Shown here: positions 34,437 through 43,511 of the stretch, in pieces
Numbering within the stretch: position 1 is the stretch's first letter
How the letters are laid out: each line of letters opens with the position of its first letter
Assembly (NCBI RefSeq): GCF_017487405.1
Contig: NZ_CP062222.1
Coordinates: 1,039,001-1,103,000, forward strand
Source: Brevundimonas goettingensis
GTDB lineage: Bacteria; Pseudomonadota; Alphaproteobacteria; Caulobacterales; Caulobacteraceae
Length of the DNA stretch: 64,000 nucleotides
Reading direction: 5' to 3'
The notes under the pieces: generated by a model
Database searches by the model: none
What the model saw: the letters and a program-made list of their open reading frames with translations, nothing else
Told to the model about the DNA's origin: nothing
Made by a program: the position numbers and the translations under genes

Positions 34437-36302
34437 TCACCGATCCCACGGGAAGTTCAGCGTCGGCTGGTTGACGTAGCGGTCCATGGCCAGGACCACC
34501 CGAGTGCCGGCGCCGGGAGCCAGCTTCAGGGTGAAGGCGGAGGCGTTCACGGCTTGCGTCTTGCCGTCGAAGGTCGCCGTCTTGATGGTGTGCTCGCCAT
34601 AGCCGCCGCCCTGAATGATGACCTCGCGCGACTGCGTCGGCGACAGGTTGACGAGGGTGACGGCGGTCTCGTCGGCGGTCATGGAATCGATCAGGGCCGC
34701 GACGTCCTCGGGGACCCCCGCGCGGCGGGCCTCGGCGTCGAAGTAGCGCAGGCGGGCATACAGGGGCGAGCCGCCGGCGTTGGCCGTGGTCGGGCCCCAG
34801 GGCGGACGGCCGATGTGCAGGGCGCCCATCATGGTCTGCATCAGGGAGCTGACGCTGGCCGGATTGAACTCCAGCCGGGCGTCCGCGAGGCGGGTGTCGG
34901 GGGTGGTGGTGTCCTCGCGCTCGGCCTTGGCCATTTCGGCGACGCGGGCGAGATCCTTGCGGAGGGCGGTCTCGGGGAAGTCGGGATTGCGGCCCTCGAG
35001 GAAGGCGACCCAGGGATGGTCCGGCGCGCGGGCGCGGTCCGAGGGCTTCATCGAGAACCACCAGATGTCGAGGCTGTTCAGCTGGTGCAGGCCGTCCTTC
35101 CAGCCGTACCAGCCGTCGGCATTGTACATGGTCGGGGTCTGGACCTTGCCGTCGACGGTGCGCTTCTCGCGGTTCAGCCGGTCGGCCTGCTTGCGCCAGA
35201 CATCGAGGTATTTGTCGTCGCCGGTCAGGAGGTAGGCGTTGAAGAAGCCGAGGATGGTGCGGAGCACGCGGCTGCGGTCCTCGCGCTTGCCGGTGACCGG
35301 ATTGACCGGGGAGAAGCCCCAGCCGTAGGTCCCGCCCCACCATTTGCCGTCGGCCGAGGAGCCAATGACGCCGTCGAGGCCGACGTTGGACGGCAGCAGG
35401 TCGTCATTGGCCTTCGCCCGCTCAATCCAGGCGTCGACATAGCCGAGCAGCCAGTCGCGGTATTTCGGCTCCTGCGCCAGCATATAGGCATTGAGGGCGA
35501 GGGTGGTGGAGAAGAGGTTCAGCGGGTGGTCGCCGACCACGTCGGTGTATTCGTCGTAGTGGTGCAGCGTCTGTTCGTAGGTGGTCTCGCCATGCTCCAT
35601 GAAGAAGCGGTGGCCGGCCTCGAATGGGTCGCCGGCCCAGTCGAGGGCGGTGGCCTTGCGCAGCATCGGGCCGCGTGAGCCGTTCATCAGGCTCTTGATG
35701 ATCTTGTGCTGCGGGTCATAGTTCGGGGCGTCGGCGTCCTCGCCCATATACAGGGCGCTGAAGCGTCGGGCGCGGTCGGCGAAGCGGGGATTGTTCGGGT
35801 CCGACAGGCCCTGGACGTTGAACATGGTCAGCTCTTCGGCGTGGTGCTGCCAATCGAGCTGGACGTTGAACTCCTTGAAGAACATGCCCTCGCGGGCGAT
35901 GGCGACCTCGGTCGTCTTCGCGGCCGTGTACTGCTTCAGATGGCCTTCCCAGGCCTGGGTGTACATGGCCTTGACCCGGTCGGCGCCGCCGAGGGCGTGG
36001 AGCAGGGGCCAGTTGTTGACGTTCTCGATGGCGTCGTCGGGGCCGTCGTTGGCGCCCCAGCGCTCGAAGCAGAGGAAGTAGCCGCGCTCGTCGAAATAGC
36101 GGGCGTAGAAGGCGGCGCAGGCCTCGGCGTTGTCGGCCAGAAGTTGTCTTTGAAGCAGGGCCCAGCCGGGGGCGGGCATGGGCGTCGAGACCGTCAGCGA
36201 GGCGGTCGCGGCCCGGGCTTGAGCTCTGGCCTTGGGGGCGACCGCGACAGCGAGGGCGGCGACGGCCGTGCCGCCGAGGAAGCTCCGACGCGAGGCGCTC
36301 AT
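34437..36302 (-). CDS. Tat-exported protein of unknown function in the uronate locus
   Basis: 621 residues. Twin-arginine signal (MSASRRSFLGGTAVAALAVAVAPKARA). The mature part is rich in aromatic residues and helices (FERWGANDGPDD, LLHALGG, WEGHLKQYTAAK, LDWQHHAEEL, WWGGTYGWGFSPVNPVTG), a pattern like the alpha/alpha-toroid folds of polysaccharide lyases and unsaturated-glycoside hydrolases, ending in a beta-rich C-terminal domain (TAVTLVNLSPTQSREVIIQGGGYGEH). I cannot assign a family. It is translationally coupled to the MFS carrier gene (overlapping ATGA), so a periplasmic role on the substrate of that carrier is likely. A much longer frame extends upstream, but the Tat signal marks the start at 36302. 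Confidence 0.75.
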   Translation of the reverse strand: MSASRRSFLGGTAVAALAVAVAPKARAQARAATASLTVSTPMPAPGWALLQRQLLADNAEACAAFYARYFDERGYFLCFERWGANDGPDDAIENVNNWPLLHALGGADRVKAMYTQAWEGHLKQYTAAKTTEVAIAREGMFFKEFNVQLDWQHHAEELTMFNVQGLSDPNNPRFADRARRFSALYMGEDADAPNYDPQHKIIKSLMNGSRGPMLRKATALDWAGDPFEAGHRFFMEHGETTYEQTLHHYDEYTDVVGDHPLNLFSTTLALNAYMLAQEPKYRDWLLGYVDAWIERAKANDDLLPSNVGLDGVIGSSADGKWWGGTYGWGFSPVNPVTGKREDRSRVLRTILGFFNAYLLTGDDKYLDVWRKQADRLNREKRTVDGKVQTPTMYNADGWYGWKDGLHQLNSLDIWWFSMKPSDRARAPDHPWVAFLEGRNPDFPETALRKDLARVAEMAKAEREDTTTPDTRLADARLEFNPASVSSLMQTMMGALHIGRPPWGPTTANAGGSPLYARLRYFDAEARRAGVPEDVAALIDSMTADETAVTLVNLSPTQSREVIIQGGGYGEHTIKTATFDGKTQAVNASAFTLKLAPGAGTRVVLAMDRYVNQPTLNFPWDR

Positions 36303-37672
36303 CAGGCTGCCTTCTCGGGGGCGGCCTTCAGGGTGATGCGCTCGATCTTGCCGGTGATCAGGAAGTAGGCGGCGATGACCAGCAGGCAGTGCAGCCCGAC
36401 GAACCAGAGGCCGAGGTCGAAGGACCCGGTGGCCTGGACGATATAGCCGATGACGATCGGGGTCACGATGCCGGCCGCATTGCCGAAGGTGTTGAAGATG
36501 CCGCCGGTGACGCCGACGAACTCGCGCGGCGAGGTGTCGGAGATGACCGCCCAGCCGAGGGAGGCAATGCCCTTGCCGAAGAAGGCGACGGCCATCAGGC
36601 CGATGACGAGGCTGGTGGAGTCTACGTAGGCGCAGGCGATGATGGTCATGGACAGGACCATGCCGATGGCCAGCGGCGTCTTGCGGGCGATGGTCAGGGA
36701 GCCGGTGCGCTTCAGGAGGTAGTCCGAGACGATCCCGCCCAAGAGGCCGCCGAAGAAGCCCATCAGGGCCGGGGCGGCGGCGGCGAAACCGGCCTGTTTG
36801 ATGTCCAGCCCGCGCTCCTTGACCAGATAGATCGGGAACCAGGTGACGAAGAAATAGGTCAGGACGTTGATGCCGTACTGGCCGATGAAAACGCCCAGCA
36901 GCATGCGGTTCTTGAGCACCTGGGAGACGTTGGTCCAGCTGAAGGCGGCGGATTTGGCGGCCTGTTTGGTCTCCATGCGGACCATGCCGCCGCCGGCCTC
37001 GATATAGTCGAGCTCGGCCTGGTTGACGCCCTTGTGGTCGACGGGGGCCTTGATCATCCACCAGAAGACGCCGGCGGCGAGGACGCCGAGACCGCCCATG
37101 ACGAAGAAGACCGAGTGCCAGTCATAGGTGTGGACCAACCAGCCCATCAGAGGGGCGAAGGCGACGAGGGAGAAGTACTGGGCCGAGTTGAAGACCGCCG
37201 AGGCGAAGCCGCGCTCCGAGCTGGGAAACCAGGCGGCGACGAGGCGGGCGTTGCCGGGGAAGGAGGGGCTTTCGGCCAGACCGACAGCGAAGCGCAGGGC
37301 GAACAGGGTGGCGAACACCGCCCCGCCGATGACGAAGCCGGACAGGCCCTGGAAGAAGGTGAAGGCCGACCAGGTTGCGATGGCCAGGGCGTAGATCAGC
37401 TTGGTGCCGAACTTGTCGAGCAGGGCGCCGCCGGGGATCTGGCCCAGGCAATAGGCCCAGGCGAAGGCCGAGAGGATGTAACCCATCTGGACCGGGCTGA
37501 GGCCGAGGTCCTCGGACGCCGCGTCGCCGGCGATCGAGAAGGTGGAGCGGTCGGCGTAGTTGATCGTGGTGATCAGAAAGATCAGCAGCAGGATCAGGAA
37601 GCGGACCTGGGTTCGCTTGCCTCCGGAGGGAGGGGCGGGAGCGGGGCCAGTGGTCTGAACGGCGTCGGTCAT
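36302..37672 (-). CDS. MFS transporter, aldarate/hexuronate (ACS) family
   Basis: 456 residues with 12 predicted helices. The ACS-family signature is present: INYADRSTFSIAG at helix 1, GQIPGGALLDKFGTK after helix 2, and the glucarate/hexuronate-type LAESPSFPGNARLVAAWFPSSERG. Relatives (GudP, GarP, ExuT) import glucarate, galactarate or hexuronates by proton symport at the inner membrane. With KdgD and the semialdehyde dehydrogenase nearby, an aldarate or uronate is the probable substrate. First gene of a two-gene minus-strand operon with the Tat protein; divergent from the TonB receptor across 457 bases. Confidence 0.88.
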   Translation of the reverse strand: MTDAVQTTGPAPAPPSGGKRTQVRFLILLLIFLITTINYADRSTFSIAGDAASEDLGLSPVQMGYILSAFAWAYCLGQIPGGALLDKFGTKLIYALAIATWSAFTFFQGLSGFVIGGAVFATLFALRFAVGLAESPSFPGNARLVAAWFPSSERGFASAVFNSAQYFSLVAFAPLMGWLVHTYDWHSVFFVMGGLGVLAAGVFWWMIKAPVDHKGVNQAELDYIEAGGGMVRMETKQAAKSAAFSWTNVSQVLKNRMLLGVFIGQYGINVLTYFFVTWFPIYLVKERGLDIKQAGFAAAAPALMGFFGGLLGGIVSDYLLKRTGSLTIARKTPLAIGMVLSMTIIACAYVDSTSLVIGLMAVAFFGKGIASLGWAVISDTSPREFVGVTGGIFNTFGNAAGIVTPIVIGYIVQATGSFDLGLWFVGLHCLLVIAAYFLITGKIERITLKAAPEKAA

Positions 37673-37840
37673 GGTCGTTACGCTCCTCGACGTATCGGGG
37701 GAGACGATGAACCGTGATGCCGGAAAAGCCCGACGCCTTGAGGTGTTTCGCTTCCCAACCGGCGCCTCTTGCGGGCGTCTGGCTTGACCGGACGATAGGA
37801 GGGGAGGGGGCGGGGGTCCAAGCCAAACCGACTATGGACT

Positions 37841-38069
37841 GATACAGAACCGGTATCGATCGGGGCGATCGGTCGCAGGGCGGCTATTGATCCGCGAAAC
37901 CGGCTGAAACACTACCGACGAATGATCGATGACAGGATGTCGCGCCAGGGCGGGGGATCGGTTCAAGTCCGGCATCGGTCCATGCCCGATTGGGATTGGC
38001 CTCGGAGAACAGGGCGATCCTATGGTCCCCTCGAAGCCAACCGGTGTTCGAACCGGAGCGGACAACCGG
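37841..38069. promoter_or_regulatory. AACCGG-rich regulatory region between MFS carrier and TonB receptor
   Basis: The 457-base divergent gap has no gene. AACCGG occurs five times (37848, 37898, 38039, 38051, 38064). GATAC-N7-GTATC at 37841-37857 spans the first, and the third and fourth form CCGGT-gttcga-ACCGG (38041-38056), a near-perfect palindrome. CAAGCCAAA at 37819-37827 repeats a word of the ALDH-kdgD operator region (28993-29001). Such CCGG-centred palindromes are typical of LacI/GntR-type operators; the regulator is not identified. Confidence 0.45.
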
Positions 38070-38129
38070 CGCCACAGCGCCAGCCAAGAAGATCCGGGAC
38101 ACCCGGACATATGGGGAAGGAAGACGACG

Positions 38130-40925
38130 ATGCGCTCCTCGCATGGATTCCAATTCGCACTTCGCAGCGGCGTCTCGGCGCTGGTCCTGACGCTGGCGGT
38201 CGCCGGCGTTGCGGCGGCGCAGACGGCGCCCGCTGATCCGCAGACCGACGACGGCGCGACCACCGTCGACGAGATCGTGGTCACCGGCTTCCGCGCCAGC
38301 CTTCAGAACGCCGTCAGCGCCAAGCGCCGCGAGAGCGGCGTCGTCGACGTCATCAAGGCCGAGGACATCGCCGACTTCCCCGACCTGAACCTGGCGGAAT
38401 CGCTGCAGCGCGTGCCGGGCGTCACCATCAGCCGCGCCAACGGCGAAGGCCGTCAGATCTCGGTGCGCGGCCTGGGTTCGGAATACACCCGCGTCCGCGT
38501 CAACGGCATGGAGGCCATCGCCACCACCGGCGGCACGGTCAACTCGGGCGGCACCAACCGCTCGCGCGGCTTCGATTTCAACATGTTCGCCTCCGAGCTG
38601 TTCAACAGCCTGACGGTGCGCAAATCCGCCTCGGCCGACGTCGAGGAAGGATCGCTGGGCGCGACCGTCGACCTGCAGACCGCCCGCCCGTTCGACTATA
38701 CCAAGCCGACCCTCGTGATGGGCGTCCAGGGCAGCTACAACGACCTGGCGCGCGACGTGAAGCCGCGCTTCACCCTGCTGGCCTCCAACACCTGGGCGGA
38801 TGGCAAGTTCGGGGCCCTGTTCTCGGCCGCCTATGAAGAGCGCCACATCCTGGAAGAGGGCGCCAACATCACCCGCTGGAGCGCCGGCGGCGCCAACGGC
38901 GGCTTCAACACGGCCTCGACGATCAACGGCTATACGATCGCCCAGATCAACAACGCCAGCGCGACCACCGGCCTGTTCCACCCGCGCCTGCCGTCCTACG
39001 TCTCGTATGACCACAACACCGAGCGCCTGGGCGTGACCGGCTCGCTGCAATGGCGCCCGGACGACCAGTCGACGGTCACCCTGGACATCCTCTATTCGGA
39101 CGTTAAGTCGACCCGCGACGAGGCCCAGCTGCAGGCCATCGGCCTGAGCCGCTCGGGCACGGGCAAGCCGCAGACCATCATCCGGTCGGGCGTCGTGGAT
39201 GGCCGCAACATCGTCCAGGCCAATCTGGACGCCGTCGACGTGCGTACCCAGTCGGCCCACGACGAGCTGGAGACCAAGTTCCAGCAATACACCCTGACGG
39301 CCAATCGCAACTGGACCGACCGGTTCCGCACAGGCTTCATCGGCGGCTATTCGAAGTCTTTCTTCGACAACCCGGTCTCAACCATCGTCACCTTCGACCG
39401 AGCCAACACCAACGGCTTTTCCTACGACTTCCGCACCCGGATGCCGGAGATCAATTTCGGCTTCGACCTGACCAACCCGGCCAACTGGTCGATGATCAAC
39501 GGCACCTCCGAGGTCCGCATCCGCCCGAACTCGGTCGAGAACACCTTCACGACCGCCAAGGCCTTCTATGAGTGGGACCTCAACGACAACCTCACCCTCA
39601 AGGGCGGTGTCGACTATCGCAAGTTCGGCTTCCATTCCGAGGGCCTGTACCGCACGACCGAGACCGTCGTTCAGACCCTGACGCCGGCTGAACTGGCCGC
39701 TGTGTCGCGCGTCTATTCGGGCTTCGGCCGCAATGCCGACCTGCCGGCGGGCGCCCCGACCAGCTGGCTGGCGCCGGACCTGGCCAAGTTCATCGCCACC
39801 TACAACATCTATTCCAACACCGGCATCTACGCCCTGACCGGGGTCAACAACTCCTCGGCGCGCGGCCAGTACATCAATGTCGAGGAAGCCGACACGGGCG
39901 CCTATGTCCAGGTCGACTACCATTTCGACGCCTTCGGCCTGCCGTGGCGGGGCGACGCGGGCGTGCGCTACGTCTCCACCGACCAGTGGTCGCAGGGCTA
40001 TGAGACGACCTCGGCCGGCTCCAACCTGGTGGAGGCCGAGCGCAAATACGGCATCTGGCTGCCGTCGATGAACCTGGCGGTCGATCTGACCGACACCGTA
40101 GTGGCCCGCTTCTCGGCCGCCCGCACCGTGGCGCGGCCCTCGATCTCGAGCCTGACGCCCGGCGGCGACGTCGGAATCCAGGGTTCGAACTACAGCTATT
40201 CGACCGGCAACCCGAACATCAAGCCGACCGAGTCGGACAACATCGACCTGTCGCTGGAATATTATCCCGACCGGGACAGCCTGTTCGCCGTGGGTCTATT
40301 CTACAAGAAGATCAACACCTTCGTTCAGACCCTTGCCCAGGACATTCCGTTCAACCAGCTGGGTCTGCCGAACTCGATCCTGACCGGCACCACCGCCACG
40401 CCGACGACGATCTTCCGCACCACCCAGCCGATCAACACCGAGGGCGGCGACCTGAAGGGCATCGAGCTGAACGCCCAGAAGCGTCTCGACTTCCTGCCCG
40501 GCTGGATGGAGAATTTCGGGGTCCAGGCCAACTACACCTTCGTCGACTCCAAGATCACCTACATCACGTCCCTGAGCCCGCTGACGGTGATCGACAACAC
40601 CCTGATCGGTCTGTCCAAGCACGCCGCCAACTTCACCCTGTATTATGAGACCGAAAAATTCTCGATCCGGGGGTCGGCGGCCTATCGCGCGGGTTATCTG
40701 ACGGGGGTTCCGGCCGCCGACGGCAACTCGGTCGCGGGCACCAACGAGACCCTGAATTTCGACGCCCAGGCCTCCTATGCCATCACGCCGCAGCTCAAGT
40801 TCAGCGTCGAGGGCATCAACCTGACCGACGAGTTCAACGATCAGTATGTCGACGCCGACAACCGTCTGAACGTCTACACCCACACGGGTCGGCAGTTCTT
40901 CGTGGGGCTGCGCTACACCTTCTAA
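38130..40925 (+). CDS. TonB-dependent receptor, oligosaccharide/aldarate type
   Basis: 931 residues. Signal peptide (RSSHGFQFALRSGVSALVLTLAVAGVAAA), TonB box DEIVVTGFRASL, then the plug with the wording of the Caulobacter/Xanthomonas carbohydrate receptors (KAEDIADFPDLNLAESLQRVPGV, ISVRGLGSEYTRVRVNGMEA). Barrel ends VGLRYTF with terminal Phe. ATG 38130 follows GGAAGGAAG and begins the signal peptide; upstream in-frame codons lie in the operator region. Probably imports pectin- or uronate-derived oligosaccharides; the ligand is inferred from the adjacent carrier and esterases. Confidence 0.92.
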   Translation: MRSSHGFQFALRSGVSALVLTLAVAGVAAAQTAPADPQTDDGATTVDEIVVTGFRASLQNAVSAKRRESGVVDVIKAEDIADFPDLNLAESLQRVPGVTISRANGEGRQISVRGLGSEYTRVRVNGMEAIATTGGTVNSGGTNRSRGFDFNMFASELFNSLTVRKSASADVEEGSLGATVDLQTARPFDYTKPTLVMGVQGSYNDLARDVKPRFTLLASNTWADGKFGALFSAAYEERHILEEGANITRWSAGGANGGFNTASTINGYTIAQINNASATTGLFHPRLPSYVSYDHNTERLGVTGSLQWRPDDQSTVTLDILYSDVKSTRDEAQLQAIGLSRSGTGKPQTIIRSGVVDGRNIVQANLDAVDVRTQSAHDELETKFQQYTLTANRNWTDRFRTGFIGGYSKSFFDNPVSTIVTFDRANTNGFSYDFRTRMPEINFGFDLTNPANWSMINGTSEVRIRPNSVENTFTTAKAFYEWDLNDNLTLKGGVDYRKFGFHSEGLYRTTETVVQTLTPAELAAVSRVYSGFGRNADLPAGAPTSWLAPDLAKFIATYNIYSNTGIYALTGVNNSSARGQYINVEEADTGAYVQVDYHFDAFGLPWRGDAGVRYVSTDQWSQGYETTSAGSNLVEAERKYGIWLPSMNLAVDLTDTVVARFSAARTVARPSISSLTPGGDVGIQGSNYSYSTGNPNIKPTESDNIDLSLEYYPDRDSLFAVGLFYKKINTFVQTLAQDIPFNQLGLPNSILTGTTATPTTIFRTTQPINTEGGDLKGIELNAQKRLDFLPGWMENFGVQANYTFVDSKITYITSLSPLTVIDNTLIGLSKHAANFTLYYETEKFSIRGSAAYRAGYLTGVPAADGNSVAGTNETLNFDAQASYAITPQLKFSVEGINLTDEFNDQYVDADNRLNVYTHTGRQFFVGLRYTF

Positions 40926-40964
40926 AGATCTGACGCGGGTTCTCCTCCCGACCGTTAGTCCCTG

Positions 40965-41001
40965 CGCCGGATCCAATCCCCCCTGGATCCGGCGTTTTTT
41001 T
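40965..41001 (+). terminator. Strong intrinsic terminator after the TonB receptor
   Basis: CGCCGGATCCA (40965-40975) pairs perfectly with TGGATCCGGCG (40984-40994) across an eight-base loop, followed at once by seven T (40995-41001). A textbook rho-independent terminator 40 bases after the receptor stop. Confidence 0.92.
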
Positions 41002-41018
41002 GCGCCGACAGCGCTTGA

Positions 41019-41324
41019 TCAGTCGGCGAGGCTGAGCGCGTCGGCGACGCCAGTCAGGAAGTCGTGGTGATGGGCGTTGGCCTCGGCCGTATCGATCGAC
41101 CCCATGAGGCCCCGCGCGCGGGGGCGGCTCGCCTCGTCGCGAAGCCGGGTCACCAGGGCCTCGAGGTGGCCGTCTCCCTTGCGGGCGTCCATGACCCCGG
41201 CGTGGACCCGGGCCTCCTTCATCCGGCGCGTGAGGATGGCCGGATCCAGCGGCGCGGCGCCGGCGCGGACGGCGAGCCGGGCGAAATCGCCCGCGTAAAG
41301 CCGCACATAGCTCTCTTCAATCAT
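41019..41324 (-). CDS. Small hypothetical protein
   Basis: 101 residues, soluble, charged and helical (MIEESYVRLYAGDFARLAVRAG, ALVTRLRDEASRPRARG, AEANAHHHDFLTGVADALSLAD). No family recognised. AGGA lies eight bases before the ATG. Codon third positions are GC-rich as in its neighbours, which supports coding on this strand. It may be co-transcribed with the exported protein gene upstream (60-base gap). Confidence 0.55.
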   Translation of the reverse strand: MIEESYVRLYAGDFARLAVRAGAAPLDPAILTRRMKEARVHAGVMDARKGDGHLEALVTRLRDEASRPRARGLMGSIDTAEANAHHHDFLTGVADALSLAD

Positions 41325-41384
41325 GGGGTCCGGTCCTGTTGGCAGGGAAAGCCGGTGGAAGGCGCCGCCGGTCGCCCGACCCGC

Positions 41385-41852
41385 CTAAAGGGGCTGGAGA
41401 TTGTTGTAGGTGCGGTTCTGGACGCAGACGCCCTGGAGCGTGAGGCCGCGATCGGGCTGGCCGGCGCGGGGCCAGGTCATTGTCAGGCGCAGGGTCTTGC
41501 TCTCGGTATCGAGAACCATGTCGCCCTGCGTCTTCTCCGGGCCCATCGCATTTGTCGCAAAATGCACAGTCCCGTCGGGCGCGACCTTCGAGGCGAACTG
41601 GCCGGGAAGGATCAGCCAGACGCTGTCGACAACCGGTACGCTGCCGATGAAGGCCATCGACAGGGTTTCGGTGTTCCAGATCATGCCGAAATGGAACGGC
41701 TGGACCCGGGCGCCGCCGGGGTGCGGGGTCTGGAGATAGGTCCCGGCGCAATCATATCGGTCCATGTTGGCCGGGAGATTTTCGGCCGCGGCCCGGGTTG
41801 CGGACACAAGGCAGAGCAGGCCGGTCGCGGCGGCCAGAGCGTGACGGATCAT
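41385..41852 (-). CDS. Exported hypothetical protein
   Basis: 155 residues. Signal peptide MIRHALAAATGLLCLVSATRAAA, then a compact domain with two Cys (MDRYDCAGTY and LQGVCVQNRTY) that would be disulfide-linked in the periplasm, and beta-strand text (SMAFIGSVPVVDSVWLIL, KTQGDMVLDTESKTLRLTMTW). It looks like a small lipocalin-like or YARHG-like beta-barrel domain but I cannot name it. The ATG at 41852 is preferred over an upstream start because it begins the signal peptide. Confidence 0.6.
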   Translation of the reverse strand: MIRHALAAATGLLCLVSATRAAAENLPANMDRYDCAGTYLQTPHPGGARVQPFHFGMIWNTETLSMAFIGSVPVVDSVWLILPGQFASKVAPDGTVHFATNAMGPEKTQGDMVLDTESKTLRLTMTWPRAGQPDRGLTLQGVCVQNRTYNNLQPL

Positions 41853-41998
41853 TGGGGTCCTGTCGCGGCTGGAAAGCGCCAAACCGCACACCGTCGAGGG
41901 TGGGATGAATTACCGCCGGCGATCAAGAACCCCCCGGCGCTGCATTGGTTCCATAGCGCGCGAAGGAAATTCGATGTCGGCGTGCGAGCAGCCAGGGA

Positions 41999-43366
41999 TC
42001 AGGGAATCCTGAGAACTTCCGGCGGCCGCCAGCTCCCGTCCAGGACGGCGGCGCCGGCCCAGTAGGCGCGGATATAGAGGGAAAAGCCGTCGTCCGGCGC
42101 GGGTAGCCAGTTGCTCTCGTGCTCCGGGCCCGGCGAGTCCGCGCCGACATAGAGGGTCAGGGAACCGTCGGCGTTGCGTTTCAGGCTCGTGTTCCGGGTC
42201 CCCAGCGAATAGCGGGCGAGCGGGTTCGGGTGGAAGAGGTGGTGTCTGTTGTAGAGGGTCAGGGACCAGAACCCCTTGACCGGCGGCTCCTGTCCGGCGG
42301 CGAAGGTCACCACATAGTTCCGGGCGCCGGTCAGTGGACGGCCGTCGCCGTCGAGGTCGGTGTAGAAATACTGGGTCTCCTCCGGCCGGTTGTCGAACAT
42401 GTTCGACCGCGCCGTGCCCGTGCGGTTGAAATAGTCGATCCCCCATCGGGCGTTGTTGGTCGAACGGTTCCAGCCGTTGCCGGCGGGATGACCGTTGTGC
42501 CGCCATTCGAGGAAGCGCTTGAGGGTGGTGGCCTCGGCCTCGTGCGCCTGTTCGACCATGGCCGCCTTCAGCTGCGGATCGCGCTCGGCGACGGCCAGGA
42601 TCAGGCGGAACTGGGCATAGAGCGCCTCCTCGCCGAGCAGGGGCGGGATGCGGTCCAGCAGGTCGGGCAGCCGGTCGAAGAAGGTTTCGGGATCGACCCG
42701 TTTCGTCTCGCCTTCGCCCTCCGGGGCGGGGCCGGGAAGGGTCGGCGCCCGGCTCCAGTCGACGATCTTCAGGGTCCCGTCGAACTCGCTCAGCGGATAG
42801 GCGGAGATCAGATTGAGGATCGGCTGGATCGCGGCGCGGTCCTCGTCGGTGTCGTTCATGAAGGCGCGGGGGACGGCGCTGGCCATTTCAGTGGGGGAGC
42901 GAAAGACGCCGGTGATCCCGGCCGGGATCTGGCCCTCCCAGTTCGGGCCGATCAGGGCGTAGAAGCCCGGCCGGGAGCCATAGGCCCTGCCCAGCCGCCC
43001 GAACTGTTCTGTGCGGCCGTCATAGAGGCCATAGACCCAGTAGCGATCGCCGAAGTCCGGCACCTGGAGCACCACCGGGGTCTCGCCGAGCGAGAACAGG
43101 CCGGCGCCGTGGACGAGGTCGGGGTCGGGACAGGCGCCGGCGGTCTGGTGTGGGGTGACCGGGGCGTCGCGCATGGCGAGGCGACCGGCTCCGGGCGTCC
43201 GGGCCAGGGCCGCGCGGCGGTTGTCCATATCGGCCAGGGGCCAGCCCCAGACATAGGCGAAGGAGGCCAGGTTCCGGGCGTACTCCGGATGCATGACGAC
43301 GTTTTGCGCGGGCCGGGCTGCGGCGGCGGCGGACGGGACGTTCGGGGCGGTCGGGGCCAGGGCCAT
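41999..43366 (-). CDS. DUF1254/DUF1214 domain protein
   Basis: 455 residues with the two-domain layout DUF1254 (FAYVWGWPLADMDNRRAAL, VLQVPDFGDRYWVYGLYDGRTEQFG) then DUF1214 (GWNRSTNNARWGIDYFNRTGTAR, RNYVVTFAAGQEPPVKGFWSLTLYN, LGTRNTSLKRNADGSLTLYVG). Members of this family are widespread and mostly of unknown function. No clear signal peptide is visible from ATG 43366, which follows GAGGAGACTC closely. Transcribed away from the methyltransferase gene at 43512. Confidence 0.85.
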   Translation of the reverse strand: MALAPTAPNVPSAAAAARPAQNVVMHPEYARNLASFAYVWGWPLADMDNRRAALARTPGAGRLAMRDAPVTPHQTAGACPDPDLVHGAGLFSLGETPVVLQVPDFGDRYWVYGLYDGRTEQFGRLGRAYGSRPGFYALIGPNWEGQIPAGITGVFRSPTEMASAVPRAFMNDTDEDRAAIQPILNLISAYPLSEFDGTLKIVDWSRAPTLPGPAPEGEGETKRVDPETFFDRLPDLLDRIPPLLGEEALYAQFRLILAVAERDPQLKAAMVEQAHEAEATTLKRFLEWRHNGHPAGNGWNRSTNNARWGIDYFNRTGTARSNMFDNRPEETQYFYTDLDGDGRPLTGARNYVVTFAAGQEPPVKGFWSLTLYNRHHLFHPNPLARYSLGTRNTSLKRNADGSLTLYVGADSPGPEHESNWLPAPDDGFSLYIRAYWAGAAVLDGSWRPPEVLRIP

Positions 43367-43511
43367 GTGAGTCTCCTCAAGCGCGGACGATGCCTTGGCC
43401 GTGGAGCCGGCCCCATCGGGCGAACTCCGGAGGCGGGTGTCAGGGGGGCGAAGAGGGGAGGCGGTGCGTTTCCACTGGCGGTCCAAGGTTCGGCGCCGCT
43501 AGGTTGGCCGC

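Noticed and set aside
36303..37061. Upstream extension of the Tat protein frame through the MFS gene
   Set aside because: The extension is out-of-frame MFS sequence; the Tat signal and ATGA overlap fix the start at 36302.
38041..38056. CCGGTGTTCGAACCGG looked like a tRNA T-arm
   Set aside because: No acceptor, D or anticodon arms fit around it; it reads better as an operator palindrome.
37884..39287. 467-codon minus-strand frame spanning the operator region and TonB receptor start
   Set aside because: Shadow of the receptor; no recognisable domain or start site.
41064..42065. 333-codon plus-strand frame
   Set aside because: It covers two minus-strand genes, one with a clear signal peptide, and has no protein-like features.
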